Shown piece by piece: positions 26,643 through 34,923 of a stretch of 64,000 nucleotides of DNA. This stretch comes from Bradyrhizobium ivorense (GTDB lineage: Bacteria > Pseudomonadota > Alphaproteobacteria > Rhizobiales > Xanthobacteraceae), in the NCBI RefSeq assembly GCF_900696085.1, contig NZ_CAADFC020000016.1:310001-374000 (forward strand). The letters run 5' to 3'. The notes under the pieces were generated by a model that made no database searches, was not told the origin of the DNA, and saw nothing but the letters and a program-made list of their open reading frames with translations. The number at the start of each line of letters is the position of its first letter. The first letter of the stretch is position 1. Position numbers and translations under genes: made by a program.

Positions 26643-26755
26643 GGCGAGGGTGGAACGCCCGATCGGTTGATTTGATCCGCGCGGCTATCGACGCTTCCGC
26701 TGTGCGTGTCAACTGAGCAACACGGCTAGCTTGACGGTAGTATGATAACACACAG

Positions 26756-27586
26756 CTACGGCTTCAGGTCCGGCGGCAGTGGCGGATTTTCCCGCATCAA
26801 CGTAATGGTCACGCGACGGTTCGCCGGCAGGGTCGGATCGTCGGGAAACAGCGGCTGGCCGTCGGCCTTGCCGGAAACCGCGAAAACATGCGAGGGCGGC
26901 AGCCCTTCCCGCTCCAGAATCTGCCTGACCACATTGGCGCGGTCGGCCGACAGGTCGAAGGCATCGTAATCGCTGCGCGCGGGCACAAAACCTGCGGCAG
27001 TATGCCCCACGATCGAGATCCGCAGCGGCGTCGCCTTCAGCGGCGCGGCGAGCTTCTGGATCAGCCGCCTTGTGCGGTCATACGGCTCGCGGGAGCCATC
27101 GGCGAACATCGAGCGGCCGTCTTGGTCGACGATCTCCAGATTCAGCCCCTCCTTGGTCTCCTCGAACATGATGTTCTTGGAGATCTCGGTGAGCTCCGGC
27201 ATGTCCTGCAGCGCCTGGCGCAGCGAGGCGGAGGCGAGCGCGAATTCGCGGTCGATCTTCAGCCGCGCGCCGTTGATCTGGCTGCGTTCCTTCTCGTCCG
27301 GCGTCGGGTTGGCCGAGGATTCCTCCGGCGAGATGTGCTCGACATTCTTCAGCTTCGGCCGGGTCGGCAGGCCGTCGGATTCGACGATGCCGGAATAGCG
27401 CACATTGGTCTGTACGCCGAAGGCGTCGCGCATCGAGCCGGCGACGATCTTCAGCTTGTTGTTGTCCATGGTGGAGAACGCGACGAGCATCACGAAGAAG
27501 CTCATCATCAGCCCCATCAAATCGGCGAAGGTCACGAACCAGCCGTGACCTCCGGTGTGGGCGTCGCCGCGCTTTTTCTTGGCCAT
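26756..27586 (-). CDS. motB: flagellar motor stator protein MotB
   Basis: A 276-residue MotB/OmpA-family protein. The single membrane helix near the N-terminus (WFVTFADLMGLMMSFFVMLV) carries the proton-binding aspartate Asp22. A plug or linker follows at about 45-150, then the peptidoglycan-binding OmpA-like domain with ISIVGHTAAGFV, LSADRANVVRQILE and NRRVTITLM. With MotA it forms the stator that drives flagellar rotation. It follows motA by 34 bases on the same strand. No other flagellar genes are in the window. Confidence 0.93.
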   Translation of the reverse strand: MAKKKRGDAHTGGHGWFVTFADLMGLMMSFFVMLVAFSTMDNNKLKIVAGSMRDAFGVQTNVRYSGIVESDGLPTRPKLKNVEHISPEESSANPTPDEKERSQINGARLKIDREFALASASLRQALQDMPELTEISKNIMFEETKEGLNLEIVDQDGRSMFADGSREPYDRTRRLIQKLAAPLKATPLRISIVGHTAAGFVPARSDYDAFDLSADRANVVRQILEREGLPPSHVFAVSGKADGQPLFPDDPTLPANRRVTITLMRENPPLPPDLKP

Positions 27587-27620
27587 CGCTGCTGTTTCCG
27601 GGAGCGCCGATGCCGCGCCG

Positions 27621-28394
27621 TCAGGCCGGGACCGGCTCGCCTTCCTCGTTGCGATGCTTCTCCGGCAGGTAGGCGAGCAGCATCTCGCGCACCAGCGCCG
27701 GGCTCTTGGAGTCGCGGATCATCAAGATGCCGTCGATGATCAGCGTGCGGTTGGTTTCCTCGTCGAGCAGCTTGCCGTGCAGCTTGTCGGCGATCGGCAG
27801 GCAGAACAGGTTGGCGACCAGCGCGCCGTACAGCGTCGCCAGCAGCGCGGTTGCCATGAACGGGCCGAGTTTCGACGGGTCGGTCATGTTGGCGAACATC
27901 TGCACCATGCCGATCAGCGTGCCGATCATGCCGAACGCCGGGGCGCAGTCGCCGATGGCGCGGTAGATCTTGCTGCCCTCGTCGAGATGCATCAGGAAAT
28001 TGTCGCGGTCGCGCTCCATGTTGTCGCGGATGAATTCGAGATCGTAGCCGTCGGCGACGTAACGGATGCCCTTGGCGAGGAACGGCTCGTCGGTCTCGAC
28101 CTTCTCGAGCCCCACCGGGCCCTGCTTGCGGGCGATCTCGGCGATGCGGGCGAGCTCGTCGACGAGGTCGCGGGCCGACAGCCGGCTCATGGTGAAGGCA
28201 TATTTGGCGCCGAGCGGCAGGCCGTGCAGCATCACGCCGAGCGGAAAGCGGATCATGGTCGCGGAGATCGAGCCGCCGAAGATGATGATCATGGCGTGCT
28301 CGGAGATGAACATGTGCAGGTCGCCGCCCATGAACATCATGACTGAAATGACGATGATGCCAGCAAACAGCCCGGCGCCTGTCATGATATCCAT
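27621..28394 (-). CDS. motA: flagellar motor stator protein MotA
   Basis: A 257-residue MotA/PomA-type stator protein with four membrane segments, the short form of the family. The conserved proline loop ahead of helix 3 is CAPAFGMIGTLIGMVQMF, and the large cytoplasmic loop holds the charged residues that contact the rotor (RDNMERDRDN). Start: the ATG at 28394 has TTGGAG six bases upstream; a TTG four codons earlier is an alternative but covers that binding site. It is first in a motA-motB pair and divergent from the quinone oxidoreductase gene. Confidence 0.93.
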   Translation of the reverse strand: MDIMTGAGLFAGIIVISVMMFMGGDLHMFISEHAMIIIFGGSISATMIRFPLGVMLHGLPLGAKYAFTMSRLSARDLVDELARIAEIARKQGPVGLEKVETDEPFLAKGIRYVADGYDLEFIRDNMERDRDNFLMHLDEGSKIYRAIGDCAPAFGMIGTLIGMVQMFANMTDPSKLGPFMATALLATLYGALVANLFCLPIADKLHGKLLDEETNRTLIIDGILMIRDSKSPALVREMLLAYLPEKHRNEEGEPVPA

Positions 28395-28440
28395 GAAAAA
28401 CTCCAACGCGAACGCGAGACCCGCCTGTCCTGGACGGCGT

Positions 28441-28459
28441 GCGGCCCAAGGCGGGCCGC
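28441..28459. promoter_or_regulatory. GC-rich hairpin in the motA upstream region
   Basis: GCGGCCC-AAGGC-GGGCCGC, 7-bp perfect arms with a 5-base loop, about 50 bases upstream of the motA start. It could be part of the untranslated leader. No promoter consensus could be assigned with confidence. Confidence 0.3.
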
Positions 28460-28665
28460 GTTGGAAAACCCTAACGTTAATGCGATTAAGGACGCGTTAC
28501 CGAATTTGGTAGGGATAACAACGGGTAAACGGCGTCCTTTTCGCGATGTTGTTGAAGATGTTGGCTTTCCGCAATGGCGCTGCGGCGGCATGCGCAAAAG
28601 GTCTCCCCGTAGAACAACGGACATGAGATAGCTTCCGGTCGGGGAAACGAACAAGCGAGCACAGG

Positions 28666-29643
28666 ATGAAGGCGGTCGTCGTCGAGCAATATGCGCCCAT
28701 CGATCAGATCGGGCTGAAGGAGATCGCCACGCCTGAGGTGGGACCGGGTCAGATCCGGGTCCGGGTGCACGCCGCGAGCATCGGCTTCGTCGACGGGTTG
28801 AAGGTCGAGGGCCGCTACCAGACCAAGGACCCGCTGCCGTTTACGCCCGGCGCGGAGTTCGCCGGCGCGGTCGATGCGGTGGCGGGCGACGTCACCGGCT
28901 TCACGCCGGGCATGCGGGTGATGGGCACAGCGCGCTCGGGCGCGCTGGCGGACGCCGTCGTCGTGCCGGCGGACGCGGTCGAGATCATGCCCGACGGATT
29001 GTCGATGGAGGCCGGCGCCGCGTTCCGCACCAACTACCTCACCGCGCTCTATGCGCTCGGCGAGCGCGGGCGGCTTTGCGCCGGCGAGCAGTTGCTGGTG
29101 CTGGGCGCCGCCGGCGGCACCGGCATCGCCGCGATCCAGATCGGCAAGCTGCTCGGCGCCCGCGTCATCGCCGCGGCCTCGACCGAGGAGAAGCGCAGTT
29201 TTGCGGCAAGCTTTGGCGCCGACGCGGTCGTCGACTACACCAGGCCCGACTGGCGCGACGCATTGAAGGACGCGACCGGAGGTGGCGGCCCCGACGTGAT
29301 CTTCGATCCGGTCGGCGGCGAGGTGTCCGTGCAGGCGTTCCGCTCGATCGCCTGGAACGGCCGTCACGTCGTGGTCGGCTTTGCCGCCGGCAGCATCCCG
29401 GCGCTGCCGTTCAATTTGCCGCTGCTCAAGGGCGGCCTCCTGATCGGCGTCGACGCCGCCCAGATCGCGCGCCGCGAGCCGGACGCGCAGACGCGGGTGA
29501 TGACGCAATTGTCGGCCTGGCTGAACCACGGCGAACTCGTACCAGTCGTCGGCAAGGTGTTCGCGTTCGAGGATTTTCGATCGGCGTTCAAGACCATGCA
29601 GAGCCGCGCCGCACTCGGCAAGATGGTGGTGCGGATCGGCTAG
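28666..29643 (+). CDS. NADPH:quinone oxidoreductase-like zinc-free MDR protein
   Basis: A 325-residue medium-chain reductase of the quinone-oxidoreductase group. The N-terminal GroES-like half contains TPGAEFAGAV, and the nucleotide-binding half has LVLGAAGGTGIAAIQIGKLL with the AAGGTG motif. The zinc-binding cysteine cluster of alcohol dehydrogenases is absent. It would transfer hydride from NADPH to quinones or enone-type substrates in the cytoplasm; the true substrate is unknown. It starts at an ATG 271 bases from the divergent motA start, and no operon partner is clear. Confidence 0.9.
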   Translation: MKAVVVEQYAPIDQIGLKEIATPEVGPGQIRVRVHAASIGFVDGLKVEGRYQTKDPLPFTPGAEFAGAVDAVAGDVTGFTPGMRVMGTARSGALADAVVVPADAVEIMPDGLSMEAGAAFRTNYLTALYALGERGRLCAGEQLLVLGAAGGTGIAAIQIGKLLGARVIAAASTEEKRSFAASFGADAVVDYTRPDWRDALKDATGGGGPDVIFDPVGGEVSVQAFRSIAWNGRHVVVGFAAGSIPALPFNLPLLKGGLLIGVDAAQIARREPDAQTRVMTQLSAWLNHGELVPVVGKVFAFEDFRSAFKTMQSRAALGKMVVRIG

Positions 29644-29816
29644 CGAGATGGGCGCCGCCATCCGGTCAGCCTCCGTGTCGTGCTGCGAAAGCAGGGACCC
29701 ATTCTGGATGGTGCATGGCGACGTGGATAGAGGCCGCGCCGGCAAAACTATCATGCGTTATTGTCGCCGCGTTCGACGCCCCCTACCGTTCCGGAAAACC
29801 GAGCAGAGGCAGGACA

Positions 29817-30005
29817 ATGCAGGACATGCTGACGCATCTGGAGAAATTGCGCGCCGACGCGGCGGAGTGCGCATTGATCCGGGATCTCGCCACCGACATC
29901 AAGAAGCGCGAGCTGTTCACCAAGCTGGCGGAGCATCTGTCCGCCCTCGCCGCGGAGGTCGAAAAGGCCGTTGCCGCGCAGCGCAGGGAAGGCGAAGCCA
30001 GCTGA
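29817..30005 (+). CDS. small conserved protein, function unknown
   Basis: A 62-residue acidic and helical protein starting MQDMLTHLEKLRADAAECAL, with ALIRDLATDIKKRELFTKLA and HLSALAAEVEKAVA following. The pattern is amphipathic, with a heptad-like run that suggests a short coiled coil. Small proteins of this form recur in Bradyrhizobium; that is recollection and the family has no known role. AGAGGCAGGAC before the ATG supports the start. The frame upstream overlaps the reductase and is not coding. Confidence 0.65.
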   Translation: MQDMLTHLEKLRADAAECALIRDLATDIKKRELFTKLAEHLSALAAEVEKAVAAQRREGEAS

Positions 30006-30348
30006 GGCGTGCCTTGCGGTCCTCCGACGGGCGGTGGCCGGCGCCCTCGCCTGATCAAGCAGCACAGCAAATTCAGGAGATCGACGTAGCGAACGCCACA
30101 AGTGGCTGGGAATGCGCAGATTTCGCTCAGCGGGAACCAGCGATGCGAAGGCGCGTTATCAGGTTCATCCAACGGTTGAGGAGTAATACCCTGCCAGCTC
30201 CGGTTTTGCGCCGCTCCTGGCGGGTGGCTGCTCCGTCGGCACGGGCACTTATTGCACCTCCGGGCATTTTCATCGTGGCACCTATTGTACAGCCAAGACT
30301 CGGCAAGACACTGCAGCGCGCGCCCGGGCGGCCGTCAGAGACGACGCG
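30006..30348 (+). other. gene-less stretch with a Cys-rich open segment in frame with the next gene
   Basis: From 30187 the frame of the following small gene is open without an ATG and reads CSVGTGTYCTSGHFHRGTYC across about 30228-30287. This looks like the Cys/Gly-rich end of a small secreted protein that has lost its start, or like a coincidence. No ribosome binding site or signal peptide is visible. Nothing else was recognised here. Confidence 0.35.
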
Positions 30349-30582
30349 ATGAAGAACGACAAGGCCATCTGGTTCGTCTCGTTCGCGCTCAGAACCCCCG
30401 ACGCCGGACACCATCGCTTCGCCCGCCAGACCCGCACCTTTCCCAATGAACAGGAAGCCAAGATCTTCGCGCGCGGTCTGCTCGACCGGACCGAGGACAT
30501 CAGCGCCGGGACCATCAACCCGCACACGCCCAGGCGCGTGATCGCGCCGGCGGCGATCGTGACCTGGGTCGGTGATACCTGA
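30349..30582 (+). CDS. small hypothetical protein
   Basis: A 77-residue protein starting MKNDKAIWFVSFALRTPDAG, with FARQTRTFPNEQEAKIFARG and a proline-containing end (VIAPAAIVTWVGDT). No signal peptide or membrane segment. The composition is that of a small globular alpha/beta protein, and the even use of hydrophobic and charged residues argues for a real gene. The upstream binding site is weak. The family was not recognised. It lies between the Cys-rich open segment and the lolC remnant. Confidence 0.55.
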   Translation: MKNDKAIWFVSFALRTPDAGHHRFARQTRTFPNEQEAKIFARGLLDRTEDISAGTINPHTPRRVIAPAAIVTWVGDT

Positions 30583-30681
30583 GGCGTGTGCCAGTTCTCC
30601 CGCCTGGTCGACCAGGCGGTCGCCGAGCCCCGCTCTAGCCAATTCCGCGGCAAGCAGACAGAATGCCGACCCTGCCGGCCA

Positions 30682-31030
30682 ATGAGCGAGACCGTGGCGG
30701 AGCCATCGCAAACCGCGCCCTTTGCACCGTTCGAATGGATGCTCTCCGCACGCTACCTCCGGGCGCGTCGCAGGGAAGGCGTCATCTCGGTTATCGCCGG
30801 GTTTTCGTTTCTGGGCATCATGCTCGGCGTCGCCACGTCGGTTCCTGTCATGGCTGACCGGCATCCAGCTGTTCCCGCCCGAACTCTACTTCCTGTCCGA
30901 GCTGCCGGCGGAGGTCGACGCCGCGCAGACCGCGGCCATCGTGATCATGGCGCTGACGCTGTCGTTCCTTGCCACGCTCTACCCGTCATGGCGCGCAGCG
31001 CGGCTCGATCCGACCGAAACATTCCGCTAA
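30682..31030 (+). pseudogene. lolC: lolC remnant: N-terminus and C-terminus joined by a large deletion
   Basis: The first part encodes a LolC/LolE N-terminus (FEWMLSARYLRARRREGVIS, then VIAGFSFLGIMLGVAT). At about 30838 it breaks off, and a different frame resumes with the LolC C-terminus (RFLSWLTGIQLFPPELYFLS, then LSFLATLYPSWRAARLDP) to a stop at 31030. An intact LolC has roughly 420 residues; here only about 52 plus 64 remain and they are out of frame with each other. The central periplasmic domain and two membrane helices are gone, so the lipoprotein-release permease cannot be made. A functional copy presumably exists elsewhere. Confidence 0.85.
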
Positions 31031-31039
31031 CGCGGCCTG

Positions 31040-32311
31040 CTACAGGAAGCGCGCCGGCGCGAACGGCGCGAGCGGAATCTCCGGCTCGCGGCCGCTCAGG
31101 AGCTGCGCGACCAGCCGGCCGGTGCGAGCCGAACCGACCAGGCCGACATGGCCGTGACCGAAGGCATAGACGACGTCGCGCGTCGCGCGGGCGTAACCGA
31201 TGCAAGGCCGCCCGTCGGGCATGCTCGGCCGATGGCCGAACCAGGTATTGATGCGCGATGCCGGAATATCCTTCGGCAACTTCGGAAACATGCTGAGCAG
31301 ATGTTCGCGCAAAATCTCGGCGCGCTTCCAGTTCGGTTCGGCGTCGAGGCCGGCGATCTCGACGGTGCCGGCGGCGCGCAGGCCCTTGTCGGTCCAGTTC
31401 ACCACCATCTTGGCGTCGGACGCCATCATCGAATTGCGCGGGCCCGATTCCGGGTTCTCGATCATGACGTGGTAGCCACGCTCGGTTTCGAGCGGCAGGG
31501 AATCGCCGACCGAGGCGGTGAGCTGCTTTGAGCGCGCGCCGGCCGCGACAACCGCGGCGTCGCAGGCGATCTCGCCGCTCTCGGTGACGACGGCGACGAG
31601 TCGGTCGCCCTGCAGCTTGAGGCCGGTCGCCTTGGCGGCTACGCGCACCGCGCCGTTTGCGATCGCGTGCGCGGCAAGCGCCGCGACATAAGCGCCGGGA
31701 TCGCGGCAGCGGCCGGCCTCCTCGACCACGACGCCGAACTTGTAGCGCGGATGCAGATCGGGCTCGCGCTGGCGCATCTCGTTTTCGTCGAGCTCGAGCC
31801 ATTCGATGCCGACGCGTTTGCGGATGCGCCAGCCGAGATCGCGGTCGAACGGCGCGCGCGAGGGAAACACGTGCATCACGCCGCGGCGCTCGATCAATTC
31901 GGGCACGCCGGCCTCTTCCGCGAGCTGCCGGTGCAGCAGCGGCGCGTCTTTCAGCAGATCGCGCATCGCCCGCGCGGTGGCCTCGACCTGCGCCTCCGTC
32001 CAGCTCGACAGCAGATACTTGACCAGCCAGGGCAGCGCCTTCGGCAGATATGACCAGCGGATCGCGAGCGGCCCGAGCGGGTCCATCAGATAACCCGGGA
32101 CCTTTTTCCAGGTGCCGGGCTCGGCGGGCGGGATCACCGAATGCGACGACAGCCAGCCGGCATTGCCGTAGCTCGCGGCCTGCTCCCCGCCGGGCTCGCC
32201 GGGATCGATCAGCGTGATGCGGTGTCCGGCGCGCAGCGCCTCGATGGCGCTGATCACGCCGACCGCACCGGCGCCGATGATCGCGACGTGGCGACCGGCG
32301 AGCTTAGACAT
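31040..32311 (-). CDS. FAD-dependent D-amino-acid dehydrogenase-like oxidoreductase
   Basis: A 423-residue DadA-type flavoprotein. The FAD-binding Rossmann motif is at the N-terminus (HVAIIGAGAVGVISAIEALR), followed by ASYGNAGWLSSHSVIPPAEP, which is typical of DadA enzymes. Near the C-terminus, SMPDGRPCIGYA and FGHGHVGLVGSARTGRLVAQ contact the cofactor. It would oxidise a D-amino acid (or hydroxyproline-type substrate) to the imino acid and pass electrons to the membrane chain. The start at 32311 gives the motif near residue 10. It lies downstream of the ThDP enzyme on the same strand with 61 bases between, interrupted by a repeat. Confidence 0.9.
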   Translation of the reverse strand: MSKLAGRHVAIIGAGAVGVISAIEALRAGHRITLIDPGEPGGEQAASYGNAGWLSSHSVIPPAEPGTWKKVPGYLMDPLGPLAIRWSYLPKALPWLVKYLLSSWTEAQVEATARAMRDLLKDAPLLHRQLAEEAGVPELIERRGVMHVFPSRAPFDRDLGWRIRKRVGIEWLELDENEMRQREPDLHPRYKFGVVVEEAGRCRDPGAYVAALAAHAIANGAVRVAAKATGLKLQGDRLVAVVTESGEIACDAAVVAAGARSKQLTASVGDSLPLETERGYHVMIENPESGPRNSMMASDAKMVVNWTDKGLRAAGTVEIAGLDAEPNWKRAEILREHLLSMFPKLPKDIPASRINTWFGHRPSMPDGRPCIGYARATRDVVYAFGHGHVGLVGSARTGRLVAQLLSGREPEIPLAPFAPARFL

Positions 32312-32332
32312 CAGGCTGTGGCCTCTCGTTGA

Positions 32333-32379
32333 GGCATGATCTGTTCGGAAAACCGCTTCGCACTTTTCCGGATCATGCC
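32333..32379. repeat. intergenic repeat family A, inverted half copy
   Basis: GGCATGATC...GATCATGCC, with CGGAAAACCGCTTCG in the middle; it is the reverse complement of the first half of the copies at 17421 and 56181. The stop codon of the ThDP enzyme lies inside the element (32373-32375). Confidence 0.8.
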
Positions 32380-34031
32380 TGCTGCGGCGCAAAATCTTTG
32401 CCGACCGACAGCGCGCGCTGATCGACCAGGCAGTGCAGGATCGCGGGCTTGCCGGAGGCCAGCGCGCGCTCGAACGCCGGCGCAAAATCCTCGGTGCGCT
32501 CGACCCGCTCGCCATGGCCGCCGAACGCCTTGGCGTACAGCGCAAAATCCGGGTTCTTCAGCTGGGTGCCGACGACGCGGCCGGGATAATCGCGCTCCTG
32601 ATGCATGCGGATGGTGCCATATTGCGCGTTGTCGATGACGACGACGATCAGCGGCGCATCATACTGCACGGCGGTGGCGAACTCCTGGCCGTTCATCAGG
32701 AAGCAGCCGTCGCCGGCGAACGCCACGACGACGCGATCCGGATGATGCCGCTTGGCCATCACCGCCGCCGGCACGCCATAGCCCATCGAGCCCGAGGTCG
32801 GCGCGAGCTGCGCGGCGAAGCTGTGGAAGCGATGGTGGCGGTGCAGCCAGCCGGCATAATTGCCGGCGCCGTTGCAGACGATGGCGTCCTTCGGCAGCCG
32901 GTCGCGCAGCCAAGTGACGACCTGGCCATACTGAAAATGGCCCGGCAGCTCGCGCGGCTTTTCGGTCCAGGCGAGATAGTCGGAATGCGCCTTGGCCGCC
33001 TCACCCTTCCAGGCCGGCGCGGCCGCGGGCTTCATGGTCTCGACGGCGGCAGCGAAGGCGGCGGGCGTCGCCTGGATCGCCAGCGCCGGCTGATAGACGC
33101 GGCCGAGCTCTTCGGAGCCCGGATGGACGTGGATCAGCTTCTGGCTCGGCACCGGAATGTCGAGCAGCGTGTAAGATGACGACGGCATCTCCGACATCCG
33201 GCCGCCGATCAGCAGGATGACGTCGGCGCCGGTGATGCGCGCCTTGAGCTGCGGGCTCGGGCCGATGCCGAGGTCGCCGGCGTAATGCGTGTGGTCGGCG
33301 TCGAACAGCGAGGCGCGGCGGAACGAGGTGGTGACCGGCAGATCGAAGCGCTCGGCGAAACGCGCGATGCCCTGCGCGGCTTCGGCGGTCCAGGCCGAGC
33401 CGCCGAGCACCACGATCGGCGCCTTGGCGCTCGCCAGCATGGCGCCGAGCCGGTCGAGATCTGATGGCGCCGGCCAGGTCGCAGCGGGCTCGACCTTCGG
33501 CGCGTCGGCGACCGCGGCAGTTTCGGTCAGCATGTTTTCCGGCAGCGAGATCACGACCGGACCAGGGCGACCCTGCAGCGCAACGCGAAAGGCGCGCGCC
33601 ACCAGTTCCGGAATCCGGTCGGGCCGGTCGATCTCGACCGCCCATTTCGCCATGGTGCCGAACACCGCCTTGTAGTCGAGCTCTTGGAACGCCTCGCGCT
33701 CGCGCATGCCGGTGTCGACCTGGCCGACGAACAGGATCATCGGGGTGGAATCCTGCATCGCGATGTGGACGCCATGGGCGGCGTTGGTCGAGCCCGGGCC
33801 GCGGGTGACGAAGCAGATGCCGGGCTTGCCGGTGAGCTTGCCATAGGCCTCCGCCATCATCGCCGCCCCGCCCTCGGCGCGGCAGATTACGACGTCGATC
33901 GGACTGTCATGCAGGGCGTCCAGCGCCGCCAGATAGCTCTCGCCGGGCACGCAGGTGACGCGCTCCACCCCCTGCGCGACCAACTGGTCGATCAGGATCT
34001 GGCCTCCGGTCCGGGCATTGCTCTTGGTCAT
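32373..34031 (-). CDS. thiamine-diphosphate-dependent enzyme, acetolactate-synthase-like
   Basis: A 552-residue protein with the three-domain layout of the ThDP decarboxylase/synthase family. The N-terminal Pyr domain has the catalytic glutamate Glu53 in ICRAEGGAAMMAEAYGKLTG, a central domain follows, and the C-terminal PP domain has the ThDP-Mg motif GDGCFLMNGQEFATA, continuing to VVIDN. It resembles the acetolactate-synthase-like proteins annotated without proven substrate, and is not the housekeeping IlvB because no small subunit gene accompanies it. AGGGAG before the ATG supports the start. It is on the same strand as the downstream DadA-like gene. Confidence 0.88.
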   Translation of the reverse strand: MTKSNARTGGQILIDQLVAQGVERVTCVPGESYLAALDALHDSPIDVVICRAEGGAAMMAEAYGKLTGKPGICFVTRGPGSTNAAHGVHIAMQDSTPMILFVGQVDTGMREREAFQELDYKAVFGTMAKWAVEIDRPDRIPELVARAFRVALQGRPGPVVISLPENMLTETAAVADAPKVEPAATWPAPSDLDRLGAMLASAKAPIVVLGGSAWTAEAAQGIARFAERFDLPVTTSFRRASLFDADHTHYAGDLGIGPSPQLKARITGADVILLIGGRMSEMPSSSYTLLDIPVPSQKLIHVHPGSEELGRVYQPALAIQATPAAFAAAVETMKPAAAPAWKGEAAKAHSDYLAWTEKPRELPGHFQYGQVVTWLRDRLPKDAIVCNGAGNYAGWLHRHHRFHSFAAQLAPTSGSMGYGVPAAVMAKRHHPDRVVVAFAGDGCFLMNGQEFATAVQYDAPLIVVVIDNAQYGTIRMHQERDYPGRVVGTQLKNPDFALYAKAFGGHGERVERTEDFAPAFERALASGKPAILHCLVDQRALSVGKDFAPQQA

Positions 34032-34923
34032 GACGGCTCCCTGCGGCTAGCGGCGCGCGCCTTGGCTTCGCGCCGATCGTGGCCCCACGGGGTATGATAG
34101 ACGGAAATAGGGTGCAAGACCGAAGCCGCGTCGCGCGGGCGAAGCGGCGTCTAGCCATGCGATAGGCAATGGGCAGCGCTGTTTCGTCATCGAATTCCGC
34201 AGAGCGGACGATCGCGAGATCGTCGCGACCCAGCCCCGGAGCGCAGGAAGGCAATCCTCCACCGATTTCAGACCGCCCTCGCTGCCAGCTTGCGGATGAA
34301 ATGGTCCGCCACCGGTCAACCGGCTAGATCCGGACTCGTGCCGCGCCAAGATCAACCCGTGCGTGTTTCTTTCAACAATAGCCTCATCGACGACACGACC
34401 GCCTCGCGCTCATCGCGAGGCACCGGCCATCGCCCACAGCGCGCATGCGCGACGACGATGCGCAAGCATCGCCAACACCGGCGGCGCGGCCGCTGTACGA
34501 CGTGAGTCCAACGCGTCGCGGCGCGCGATAACAGCACGGCACAAACTGCATACAGCGCCGCGCCCTATGCACGATAACAATCATTCGAAGCGCACGCCTG
34601 CGTTTCCGTAAGACTACGGTGCAACGATCGGTCGCTTCGCGCCCTTCGTTGCATGATCGCGCGGATATCGCGGCAAATCGCCGTCTTACACCGCGATTTC
34701 GGCTGCGTGCATCGCATGCATTGCGCGTCGCGTCCTGCACGGTCGCGCGCGGCGCACGGCATGCGCTTTGGAATGGAACTCGAATCGCCTACGGTTTCGT
34801 ACAGTCAGAAATTGTAAATCGTGTACGGCACCTGCCCGCCGTTCCGCTGCGGAAGGCATTTCTGCTGCCGATCAGGTGCACTCCTTTTAGTTCACCAATT
34901 GATACCAATGCTGGAGGCAATGC
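34032..34923. other. long gene-less stretch upstream of the chemoreceptor
   Basis: About 890 bases with no supported gene. Short open frames on both strands are Arg/Ala-rich and show no domain, binding site or codon bias. The part at 34380-34780 is unusually rich in GCATGC/GCGATGC-type words, and 34800-34920 is richer in A and T, which fits the chemoreceptor promoter. No repeat family, tRNA or operator was recognised. Confidence 0.45.

Noticed and set aside
28477..28489. CtrA-type site (TTAA-N7-TTAA) upstream of motA
   Set aside because: The two TTAA words are 5 bases apart, not 7, and the flanking bases do not match the consensus.
34047..34762. Several short open frames on both strands in the gap before the chemoreceptor
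   Set aside because: Arg/Cys/Ala-rich translations without binding sites, domains or codon bias.
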